From contig WFRC01000211.1 in NCBI GenBank assembly GCA_015486685.1, positions 1 to 5,928 on the forward strand: a stretch of DNA of 5,928 bases, in the 5' to 3' direction. A program made the position numbers and the translations under genes. Under the pieces are notes generated by a model that saw only the letters and a program-made list of their open reading frames with translations, searched no databases and was not told the DNA's origin. Source of the DNA: Caldifarciminota bacterium (GTDB lineage: Bacteria > Hydrothermota > UBA3072 > WFRC01). Of this stretch, positions 1 through 4,670 are shown in pieces (position 1 is the first letter of the stretch; each line of letters begins with the position of its first letter).

Positions 1-1217
1 AATTGACCTACCTGTTTTTCCTTTACCTTAAAAACAAGGTTTACAGTATCCCCTGTTCCTTCTATGTTCATATTTACATCTTCAAAATATCCTAATTTAA
101 ACACCTGCTGCTGGCTTTCAATCACCTTATCTCGTGTAAATAGGTCACCTGGAAATATCCTTAATTCTCTTCTAATCACTTTATCATAAGTCTTTGTATT
201 ACCTTTAATCTTTATCAAATGTACATATACAGGATTCCCTTCTTGAATATTAAATGTGATATATATTGTATCATTGGGAATCTTCTCATCGGGAACAATC
301 TGGGCATAAAGATACCCATCATTTGAATATAATTCATATAAAGATTGCAATGTTTTTTTCACCTTATTTTCATTATAAACATTCCCTTTATGCCATTTTA
401 ATACTTTATTCAAGAGTGAAGTTTTGAAATGCTTATTTCCTGAAAAGTCCCCCTCCCCAAAATAGTATTTATTTCCTTCAGATACCCAATAATGAAGAAA
501 AACATTGCTGCCGTCTTTTTCTACCCTGTTAGAATCCACTCTTGCATCAGCAAATCCATGATTTCTATAGAACTCCTGAATCTTTTCTATATCATCAGAT
601 ATATTCTCTTCATGAAATCTTCCCTTTCTGATAATCCACCATTTCGGTTTGTTTTTTATAACACCTGTAAGTTTCTTATCGGAAAAATGCTCATTCCCAT
701 AAAAATATACCTTTCTTATAATAAGTTTCTTTCCTTCTTTAATAGTAAATACTACATTTATTCCACCATCTACTTCATCCTTCTCAATATCTACCTCTGT
801 GCCAAAATATCCCTTCTTTTCATATAGATTGATTATATTCCTTTTTATTGAAAACAACTTTTTATCAGAAGCAACATCCCCCTGCGAAAGCGTGATTAAT
901 TTCTTAATGCTCTTATTCTTAACCTTCTTATTTCCCTTAAAATCAATAGATATAATTAATGGATATTCTACGACATCAAACCAAACCCGTATGCCTGCTC
1001 CCAATTTCTCCGCTTCAAGGGAGACATCTGAAAATAGGTCTAAATTATATATATTTTTCAACGCCCTTTTACCCATATCTTCCGTCAATCTATCACCTAC
1101 CTTTAATCCAGACACAGTAATAACCAGGGATGTATCTGCTCTCGTTACACCCCTTACACCTAAATCAACGATAACTTCCCCGTAGGGAAATGAAAGAAGA
1201 ATATACAATAAAATCAT
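1..1217 (-). CDS. bamA: BamA-type outer membrane protein assembly factor (5' part, five POTRA domains; C-terminal barrel outside window)
   Basis: The minus-strand frame is open from ATG at 1217 to the window edge (405 codons plus 2 nt, no stop). Family role: BamA inserts and folds beta-barrel proteins in the outer membrane; its periplasmic POTRA domains receive substrates and partner lipoproteins. Five POTRA repeats can be read: roughly residues 14-87, 88-165, 166-247, 248-327 and 328-402. They show the usual signatures: LDLFSDVSLE (60-69), FKGNKKVKNKSI (93-104), EKKGYFGTEV (133-142), YGNEHFSDKKL (172-182), NDGYLYAQI (299-307), IKGNTKTYDKVIRRELRIFP (337-356), KLGYFEDVNM (374-383). The fragment ends VKEKQVGQ, matching the POTRA5-to-barrel junction of BamA. 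Five POTRAs favour BamA over TamA, which has three. The signal peptide is odd: only about 13 residues (MILLYILLSFPYG) with no basic residue. No Shine-Dalgarno precedes the ATG, and a good promoter ends 7 nt upstream, so the mRNA may be leaderless. A CTG at 1244-1242 would give a longer, lysine-containing leader. Family call strong; start uncertain. Confidence 0.93.
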   Translation of the reverse strand, partial: MILLYILLSFPYGEVIVDLGVRGVTRADTSLVITVSGLKVGDRLTEDMGKRALKNIYNLDLFSDVSLEAEKLGAGIRVWFDVVEYPLIISIDFKGNKKVKNKSIKKLITLSQGDVASDKKLFSIKRNIINLYEKKGYFGTEVDIEKDEVDGGINVVFTIKEGKKLIIRKVYFYGNEHFSDKKLTGVIKNKPKWWIIRKGRFHEENISDDIEKIQEFYRNHGFADARVDSNRVEKDGSNVFLHYWVSEGNKYYFGEGDFSGNKHFKTSLLNKVLKWHKGNVYNENKVKKTLQSLYELYSNDGYLYAQIVPDEKIPNDTIYITFNIQEGNPVYVHLIKIKGNTKTYDKVIRRELRIFPGDLFTRDKVIESQQQVFKLGYFEDVNMNIEGTGDTVNLVFKVKEKQVGQ

Positions 1218-1224
1218 ATCATTT

Positions 1225-1252
1225 AGTATAAATAATTTTTCCAGAAAGTCAA
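1225..1252 (-). promoter_or_regulatory. Sigma-70-like promoter of bamA
   Basis: On the minus strand, TTGACT (1252-1247) and TATACT (1230-1225) are separated by 16 bp, with an A-run just upstream of the -35 box that could act as an UP element. Transcription should start near 1218-1217, which is the bamA ATG. The promoter mirrors that of the divergent gene on the other strand. Confidence 0.7.
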
Positions 1253-1288
1253 GGTTTTTTTCCCAACCATAAAAGATGCATTTTTTTC

Positions 1289-1316
1289 TTGACTTTTTTT
1301 TAAAAAGTTTTATCCT
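1289..1316 (+). promoter_or_regulatory. Sigma-70-like promoter of the acyl-CoA synthetase gene
   Basis: TTGACT (1289-1294) and TATCCT (1311-1316) are separated by 16 bp, and the -35 box is preceded by seven T. The -10 box matches the consensus less well (4 of 6). The expected start of transcription, about 1322-1324, coincides with the ATG at 1323. The -35 boxes of the two divergent promoters form a 9-bp inverted repeat (AAAGTCAAG at 1245-1253, CTTGACTTT at 1288-1296). Confidence 0.6.
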
Positions 1317-1322
1317 TTTTCT

Positions 1323-3092
1323 ATGAAAGAAGTAAATCATCTCAAAACAGTTAGGGAACCGTTAAACATTAAAACCACCCTTGACCTTATAAATGATAGT
1401 GCAGAAAACCACCCGAATATTATTGCTATGGAAGTGAGGGAAGAAACGGGATGGAAAAGTATAGATTATAAAACGCTGCTCCATCATATAAAGGCAACTG
1501 CGACATATCTGAAAAGAATGGGAATAAAGAAAGGTGATAAAGTTGGAATAATATCAAGTAATAAACCTGAATGGGGGATTGCATATCTCTCTATACACTG
1601 GGCAGGGGGAATTGCTGTTCCCATTGATGCAAAAATGACATATTCAGAGATAAATCATATTATTAAAAACGCTGAGGTAAAAGTAGCGTTCTCCTCCAGA
1701 AATAAGTTTGACGATGTAAAGCAGGTTGGAAATGATTCCCCGAATTTTATAGAATGTGTTCCTATAGAAACATTAACATCTTTAAGAAATCACATTCCCG
1801 AAAGTGGTCCTGCCGATGTCAGGGAAGATGATATTGCTACATTACTCTATACCTCAGGCACAACAGGTTCCTCTAAGGGTGTAGTTTTAACCCATAAAAA
1901 TCTCTGTTCCAATGTAAATGGACTCTATCAAACAATTGATTTCGGGGAATCTACAAAATTTTATCACATCCTTCCTCTTCATCATATATTTGCCAGCACA
2001 GTAGGACTTCTTGGGGCACTTTCCGCAGGGAGCACAATCATATTTGCTACTTCGCTAAAATCATCTCATATAAAAGAGGATATGAAAGAGAAAAAACCGG
2101 AGATAATGCTCGTTGTTCCTCTCATATTAGAAAAATATGTAAAGGCAATAAACAGAGAAATTTCGCATCTAAGTATAGGCAAGAAAGGTGCTTTTGTTGT
2201 ATTAAAGGGGCTTGCAAATCTGTTTAACCTTTTCAGAAAAGGCACTGGTGCATCTATATTCTTCAAATCTTTGAGAGAAGAAATAGGATTTGATAAAATG
2301 CGTTTTTTGGTTTCGGGTGGAGCGTCTTTACCACCGTGGATTTCATCATACCTTGAGCGATGGGGATTTCCAATAATTCAGGGATATGGACTCTCTGAGA
2401 CATCGCCTGTGCTTTCCACAGTTCCACCATATAAACCAAAAAATACCAGTGTAGGTTTTGCTTTACCCGGAATCAAAATAAAGATTTATAATCCCGGGGA
2501 AGATGGCATTGGTGAGATTATTGCAAAAGGAGATAATGTAATGCAGGGATATTACAAGAATGAAGATGCCACAAGAAAAGTTTTTACGGAAGATGGATGG
2601 TTTCTAACAGGCGATATGGGATATATAGATAATGCGGGCTATTTACATATTACAGGCAGGAGAAAATCCGTAATGGTAACGAAAGGCGGGAAAAATATCT
2701 ATCCCGAAGAGATTGAGGAAAGACTCTTATCATCTCCACTTATTTCCGAAGTTCTGGTAACAATGAAAAAAAATCCAAAGACAGAACAGGATGAGGTTGT
2801 AGCGATAATTTTTCCTGATTACACCGCCATTGATGAATATTTTACTGATAAAGGTGTAGAGAATCCCAATGAAGACGCTGTATATAAACTTGTAAGCGAA
2901 GAAGTAAAAAGGATCAATAAAGAAATTACTAAATTTAAAAGGGTAAGGAGGGTAATTTTAAGGGAAGAAGAATTTCCAAAGACAACTACCCAGAAAATCA
3001 AGAGGTATCTATTTGAAGAAATGGGTGTTGAAATAAACGGCAACGGAAAACCCCGACTGATAAAAAAGAAGGGGTCAGGCATTGACAATTGA
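1323..3092 (+). CDS. AMP-forming long-chain fatty acyl-CoA synthetase-like enzyme (ANL superfamily)
   Basis: A 589-residue adenylate-forming enzyme, probably cytoplasmic or peripheral at the inner membrane. Family reaction: a carboxylate plus ATP gives acyl-AMP, then a thioester with CoA. The ANL core motifs appear in order: the ATP-binding loop YTSGTTGSSKG (176-186); PLHH (218-221), part of the acyl pocket; YGLSETSP (355-362); TGDMGYID (429-436) with the ribose-binding Asp; GRRKSVMVTKGGKNIYPEEI (445-464), the hinge and C-domain entry; and TTTQKIKR (554-561), in which Lys558 fits the catalytic A10 lysine. The length and the gap between the A4 and A5 motifs fit the FadD15/long-chain AMP-binding group better than short acetyl-CoA synthetases. 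The true substrate cannot be read, and an acyl-ACP ligase role is possible. No Shine-Dalgarno precedes ATG 1323, which sits at the predicted transcription start. The last six residues (GSGIDN) and the stop codon are encoded by a small inverted-repeat element that begins at 3071, so the original C-terminus may have differed. Confidence 0.92.
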   Translation: MKEVNHLKTVREPLNIKTTLDLINDSAENHPNIIAMEVREETGWKSIDYKTLLHHIKATATYLKRMGIKKGDKVGIISSNKPEWGIAYLSIHWAGGIAVPIDAKMTYSEINHIIKNAEVKVAFSSRNKFDDVKQVGNDSPNFIECVPIETLTSLRNHIPESGPADVREDDIATLLYTSGTTGSSKGVVLTHKNLCSNVNGLYQTIDFGESTKFYHILPLHHIFASTVGLLGALSAGSTIIFATSLKSSHIKEDMKEKKPEIMLVVPLILEKYVKAINREISHLSIGKKGAFVVLKGLANLFNLFRKGTGASIFFKSLREEIGFDKMRFLVSGGASLPPWISSYLERWGFPIIQGYGLSETSPVLSTVPPYKPKNTSVGFALPGIKIKIYNPGEDGIGEIIAKGDNVMQGYYKNEDATRKVFTEDGWFLTGDMGYIDNAGYLHITGRRKSVMVTKGGKNIYPEEIEERLLSSPLISEVLVTMKKNPKTEQDEVVAIIFPDYTAIDEYFTDKGVENPNEDAVYKLVSEEVKRINKEITKFKRVRRVILREEEFPKTTTQKIKRYLFEEMGVEINGNGKPRLIKKKGSGIDN

Positions 3093-3157
3093 CAATTCTT
3101 ATAACCCATTGATACTCAAAGCCAAAAATGAGTTTTGTAATTTTAATGACTGACCCC
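3071..3157. repeat. 87-bp MITE-like element with 13-bp imperfect terminal inverted repeats
   Basis: GGGGTCAGGCATT (3071-3083) is the reverse complement of AATGACTGACCCC (3145-3157) at 12 of 13 positions, including a perfect GGGGTCAG/CTGACCCC outer block. Inside are two and a half copies of the heptamer ATTGACA (3081-3097) and an AT-rich remainder with a weak ACTCA/TGAGT stem near 3115-3135. No coding capacity and no clear target-site duplication are visible. The left arm overlaps the last codons of the acyl-CoA synthetase, and the TGA stop (3090-3092) lies in the heptamer repeat. In RNA the arms could pair into a strong stem with a loop of about 61 nt, but no U-run follows, so it is not a standard intrinsic terminator. 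A relation to REP or IS200-type ends is possible but not shown. Confidence 0.65.
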
Positions 3158-3166
3158 GATAATCTC

Positions 3167-3194
3167 TTGACATTTGCTATTTTTTGATTATTAT
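3167..3194 (+). promoter_or_regulatory. Sigma-70-like promoter of tRNA-Val
   Basis: TTGACA (3167-3172, perfect consensus) and TATTAT (3189-3194, 5 of 6) are separated by 16 bp. Transcription should start near 3201, giving a 5' leader of only about 3 nt before the mature tRNA end at 3204. It starts 9 bp after the inverted-repeat element ends. Confidence 0.75.
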
Positions 3195-3203
3195 TACCTG
3201 AAT

Positions 3204-3277
3204 GGGCGGATAGCTCAGCTGGTGAGAGCGCCTGCCTTACAAGCAGGAGGCCAGAGGTTCAAATCCTCTTTCGCCCA
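3204..3277 (+). tRNA. trnV: tRNA-Val (anticodon TAC)
   Basis: A complete cloverleaf of 74 nt. The acceptor stem GGGCGGA pairs with TTCGCCC through one G-T wobble. Next come T8 A9, the D stem GCTC/GAGC with a 9-nt loop containing GG, the anticodon stem CCTGC/GCAGG around the loop CTTACAA (anticodon TAC, reads GTA and other GTN valine codons), a 5-nt variable region, the T stem AGAGG/CCTCT with loop TTCAAAT, and discriminator A3277. The 3' CCA is not encoded (TAT follows), so a CCA-adding enzyme is needed. No intron is visible. The gene abuts the convergent GTPase gene, whose stop codon starts 2 bp further on, with no terminator between them. Confidence 0.97.
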
Positions 3278-3279
3278 TA

Positions 3280-4257
3280 TTATATATGGAATTCTATTAT
3301 ATCTCCTTCCTTCAATATCTCATTCCTGCTAATATGTATACCTTTTTTCTCTTCTCCTCTTCTCCAGAGGCGTGCGAATTTCAGGTTGTGAGCAAAATCT
3401 TTATGTATATGATATGCGGCATCCATAACAGTGCTACCCTCTTTTAATACAACAGGTTCTGTTAAATCTGCTTCTTTATGCGGCCTTTTTGTATAAATTC
3501 TGATTACACCCAGAGATGAAAAAAGTTCTTTATTTAATTTTTTGACTGTATCCTGTTCATATATAGAGACACTGAGGACAGGTATATTCCATTTCTTTTT
3601 TAATGATTCAGAATGCTTTTCCTCACATATATCAATATGCGTAATTATGATAAAGCCCTTTTTTAATAACAATTCATCTGATGTTTCATTGCTGCCAGGA
3701 GATATAATCTTTATATTCCCTTCTTCAAGATACTGGAAGACTTTTGGTATACCCTGAATATTTTTTTCAGAACATCCATTAAATATAAGTGCAACCACAT
3801 CTGCATTTCGGACAATTCCCATTATCCATCCAGGATGAAAATCATCATATAAAGGAGGCATATCTACTATTTGAACCTGAACATTCTGATATTTCATCAT
3901 CCCAACATCAGGTTTTTTGGTGGTAAATGGATAATTGCCAACAGGATATTTTGTATCTGCTAATACATTTACCAGGTGGGTTTTACCTGCATTTGGTGGT
4001 CCAATAAAAACACATTGTCCTGCACCTTCCTTTGGTATATGGTAAAAATCTGTCCTTCGTGTAGCAGGCTGTTTCTTGAAATCTTTTTTTAATCTGGAAA
4101 TTTTTGCCCTTAAATCTGCTTGCAGTCTATCTGTTCCTTTGTGCTTTGGCATAATAGCAATCATTTCCTGGATGATTTCAATCTTCTCAGGGATACTCTG
4201 CGCGAATCTGAGCAATTTTTCCTTCTCGTAATATAACGGAGGTAAATTTGCAGGCAT
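3280..4257 (-). CDS. DRG/Obg-like GTPase with C-terminal TGS domain
   Basis: A 325-residue protein of the DRG branch of the Obg/HflX-type TRAFAC GTPases, typical of archaea and eukaryotes and found in some bacteria. DRG proteins bind ribosomes or translation factors; the bacterial role is poorly defined. The N-terminus has the DRG signature: a MPANLPPLYYEKEK start, then a helical region with PKHKGTDRLQADLRAKISRL (37-56), probably coiled. The G domain follows: G1 GPPNAGKT (86-93), a G2 region with YPFTTKKPDVG (109-119), G3 VDMPPL (131-136) and G4 THID (206-209). G3 is DMPP instead of DxxG and G4 is THID instead of NKxD, so nucleotide handling may differ from standard GTPases. The TGS domain covers about 251-325, with VVLKEGSTVMDAAYHIHKDF (269-288) and the ending GDIIEFHI. 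The length is slightly below eukaryotic DRGs (about 365). Monocistronic and convergent with tRNA-Val. The ATG lies at the predicted transcription start with no Shine-Dalgarno, suggesting a leaderless mRNA. The conserved DRG N-terminus supports this start. Confidence 0.93.
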   Translation of the reverse strand: MPANLPPLYYEKEKLLRFAQSIPEKIEIIQEMIAIMPKHKGTDRLQADLRAKISRLKKDFKKQPATRRTDFYHIPKEGAGQCVFIGPPNAGKTHLVNVLADTKYPVGNYPFTTKKPDVGMMKYQNVQVQIVDMPPLYDDFHPGWIMGIVRNADVVALIFNGCSEKNIQGIPKVFQYLEEGNIKIISPGSNETSDELLLKKGFIIITHIDICEEKHSESLKKKWNIPVLSVSIYEQDTVKKLNKELFSSLGVIRIYTKRPHKEADLTEPVVLKEGSTVMDAAYHIHKDFAHNLKFARLWRRGEEKKGIHISRNEILKEGDIIEFHI

Positions 4258-4263
4258 AGATAT

Positions 4264-4291
4264 AATTTAAGAATTTATTTAGTTTTGTCAA
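4264..4291 (-). promoter_or_regulatory. Sigma-70-like promoter of the DRG GTPase
   Basis: On the minus strand, TTGACA (4291-4286) and TAAATT (4269-4264, 4 of 6) are separated by 16 bp. The ATG at 4257 is the seventh base after the -10 box, the usual transcription start position. The -35 box lies in the inner end of an inverted-repeat arm (4285-4307). Confidence 0.6.
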
Positions 4292-4397
4292 GAGTTTGTC
4301 CGAGAATTAAAAAAAATAAAATTTTGCCCATTGAAAATGAAGGACTTACAAATGTCAATTCTATAAAAATGCCTATTCTCGAACAGACTCTCAACAG
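4285..4397. repeat. 113-bp imperfect inverted-repeat element (23-bp arms)
   Basis: The left arm 4285-4307, read on the minus strand, matches the right arm 4375-4397 at 18 of 23 positions; the inner 17 bp (4291-4307 against 4375-4391, core AGAGTnTGTnCGAGAAT) match at 15 of 17. All five differences are transitions. The 67-bp interior is AT-rich and non-coding. This looks like a decayed miniature element or a dispersed palindromic repeat. The left arm contains the -35 box of the GTPase promoter. Confidence 0.55.
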
Positions 4398-4458
4398 ATT
4401 TTTAATAAGAAATTGGATTGCACAAGATTAAATAGTTCATTTAACCTTCAACTCACTT

Positions 4459-4479
4459 TTCACAATTCACAATTCACAA
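4459..4479. repeat. Tandem heptamer repeat (CACAATT)
   Basis: CACAATT occurs at 4461-4467 and 4468-4474, followed by CACAA, and is preceded by TT. The heptamer differs by one base from the ATTGACA repeat in the 87-bp element at 3081-3097, and both lie just before a CTGACCCC block. Confidence 0.6.
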
Positions 4480-4480
4480 G

Positions 4481-4508
4481 ACTGACCCCAAAGAACTGAC
4501 CCCAAAGA
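4481..4508. repeat. Perfect 14-bp tandem duplication carrying CTGACCCC
   Basis: ACTGACCCCAAAGA occurs at 4481-4494 and again, without gap or mismatch, at 4495-4508. Each copy contains CTGACCCC, the outer block of the terminal inverted repeat of the element at 3071-3157. No matching GGGGTCAG arm is present nearby, so these are solo ends. Confidence 0.7.
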
Positions 4509-4521
4509 AAGGCTATGCGTC

Positions 4522-4550
4522 AAAAAATATGGAATTTTGTCCATTTTTTT
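4522..4550. other. AT-rich hairpin (ATGGA/TCCAT stem, A- and T-runs)
   Basis: ATGGA (4529-4533) and TCCAT (4540-4544) enclose a 6-base loop. The stem continues after one T-T mismatch with A-run 4523-4527 against T-run 4546-4550. The T-runs on both strands resemble a weak bidirectional terminator, but no gene ends here. It lies about 77-93 bp before the predicted sigma-54 transcription start, so an activator or repressor site is also possible. Confidence 0.4.
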
Positions 4551-4580
4551 AACATAAGGATGTTTGAAAACCGTATATAT

Positions 4581-4593
4581 TATGGATTCCATA
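4581..4593. promoter_or_regulatory. 13-bp perfect palindrome, possible operator
   Basis: TATGGATTCCATA is a perfect 6-1-6 palindrome that ends 1 bp before the sigma-54 -24 element. TATGGA and TCCAT recur in the hairpin upstream (4528-4544). A protein bound here would be close to the polymerase; the regulator is unknown. Confidence 0.4.
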
Positions 4594-4594
4594 C

Positions 4595-4610
4595 TGGCAT
4601 AAAAATTGCA
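4595..4610 (+). promoter_or_regulatory. Sigma-54 (RpoN)-type promoter of the polysaccharide operon
   Basis: TGGCAT (4595-4600) and TTGCA (4606-4610) fit the -24/-12 consensus TGGCAC-N5-TTGCA with the required GG-N10-GC spacing (GG 4596-4597, GC 4608-4609). Transcription would start near 4621. Such promoters need an enhancer-binding ATPase; sigma-54 control of exopolysaccharide loci is known from PEP-CTERM/exosortase-type systems (PrsR regulators). No regulator gene lies in this window. Confidence 0.55.
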
Positions 4611-4622
4611 TAAAGATTTTTG

Positions 4623-4650
4623 TTGACTTATCAAAAAAGGGAGTTATAAT
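4623..4650 (+). promoter_or_regulatory. Sigma-70-like promoter of the polysaccharide operon
   Basis: TTGACT (4623-4628) and a perfect TATAAT (4645-4650) are separated by 16 bp. Transcription should start near 4657, leaving a 5' leader of about 14 nt that contains the Shine-Dalgarno sequence. The sigma-54-type start (about 4621) falls right at its -35 box. Confidence 0.75.
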
Positions 4651-4659
4651 TAACGGGAT

Positions 4660-4665
4660 AGGAGG
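4660..4665 (+). promoter_or_regulatory. Strong Shine-Dalgarno fixing the GTG start at 4671
   Basis: A full AGGAGG lies 5 nt before GTG 4671. It supports the GTG over the in-frame ATG codons a few residues later. It contrasts with the absence of any such site before the bamA, acyl-CoA synthetase and GTPase starts. Confidence 0.85.
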
Positions 4666-4670
4666 ATAGA

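Larger units (their letters stand above)
4258..4670. other. 413-bp gene-free region between the GTPase and the polysaccharide operon
   Basis: No convincing coding frame exists on either strand; the longest ATG frames noticed are about ten codons, for example at 4338. From left to right it holds the GTPase promoter, an inverted-repeat pair (4285-4307 and 4375-4397), an AT-rich stretch with nothing recognisable (about 4398-4458), heptamer and 14-mer tandem repeats (4459-4508), an AT-rich hairpin (4522-4550), a 13-bp palindrome (4581-4593), a sigma-54-like promoter (4595-4610) and a sigma-70-like promoter (4623-4650) with Shine-Dalgarno. The density of repeats suggests accumulated small insertions plus the control region of the downstream operon. 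Confidence 0.8.

Noticed and set aside
492..1185. Open plus-strand frames opposite bamA (492-827 and 799-1185)
   Set aside because: They lie antisense to a continuous POTRA-domain reading frame, encode low-complexity Phe/Leu/Ile-rich sequence with no family resemblance, overlap each other, and lack ribosome binding sites.
2066..3109. Minus-strand frames inside the acyl-CoA synthetase (2066-2266 and 2819-3109)
   Set aside because: Shadows of a clear enzyme frame on the other strand; no recognisable domains or start signals.
3071..3157. Intrinsic terminator for the acyl-CoA synthetase gene
   Set aside because: The arms could pair strongly, but the loop is about 61 nt and the stem is followed by GATAATCTC rather than a T-run, so it is annotated as a repeat element instead.
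3542..3757. Plus-strand frame inside the GTPase gene
   Set aside because: Antisense to the conserved G-domain coding sequence; composition typical of a shadow frame.
4338..4367. Short peptide starting at ATG 4338
   Set aside because: Nine codons only, no Shine-Dalgarno, inside an inverted-repeat element.
4459..4508. CRISPR array
   Set aside because: Repeats are 7 and 14 bp and directly adjacent, without spacers; no cas gene is near.
4522..4550. Rho-independent terminator
   Set aside because: The stem has little GC, and no gene on either strand ends close by; kept only as a hairpin or possible regulatory dyad.
4258..4670. Riboswitch or structured leader for the polysaccharide operon
   Set aside because: The sigma-70 start leaves about 14 nt of leader and the sigma-54 start about 50 nt, too short for known riboswitch classes, and no conserved core is visible.
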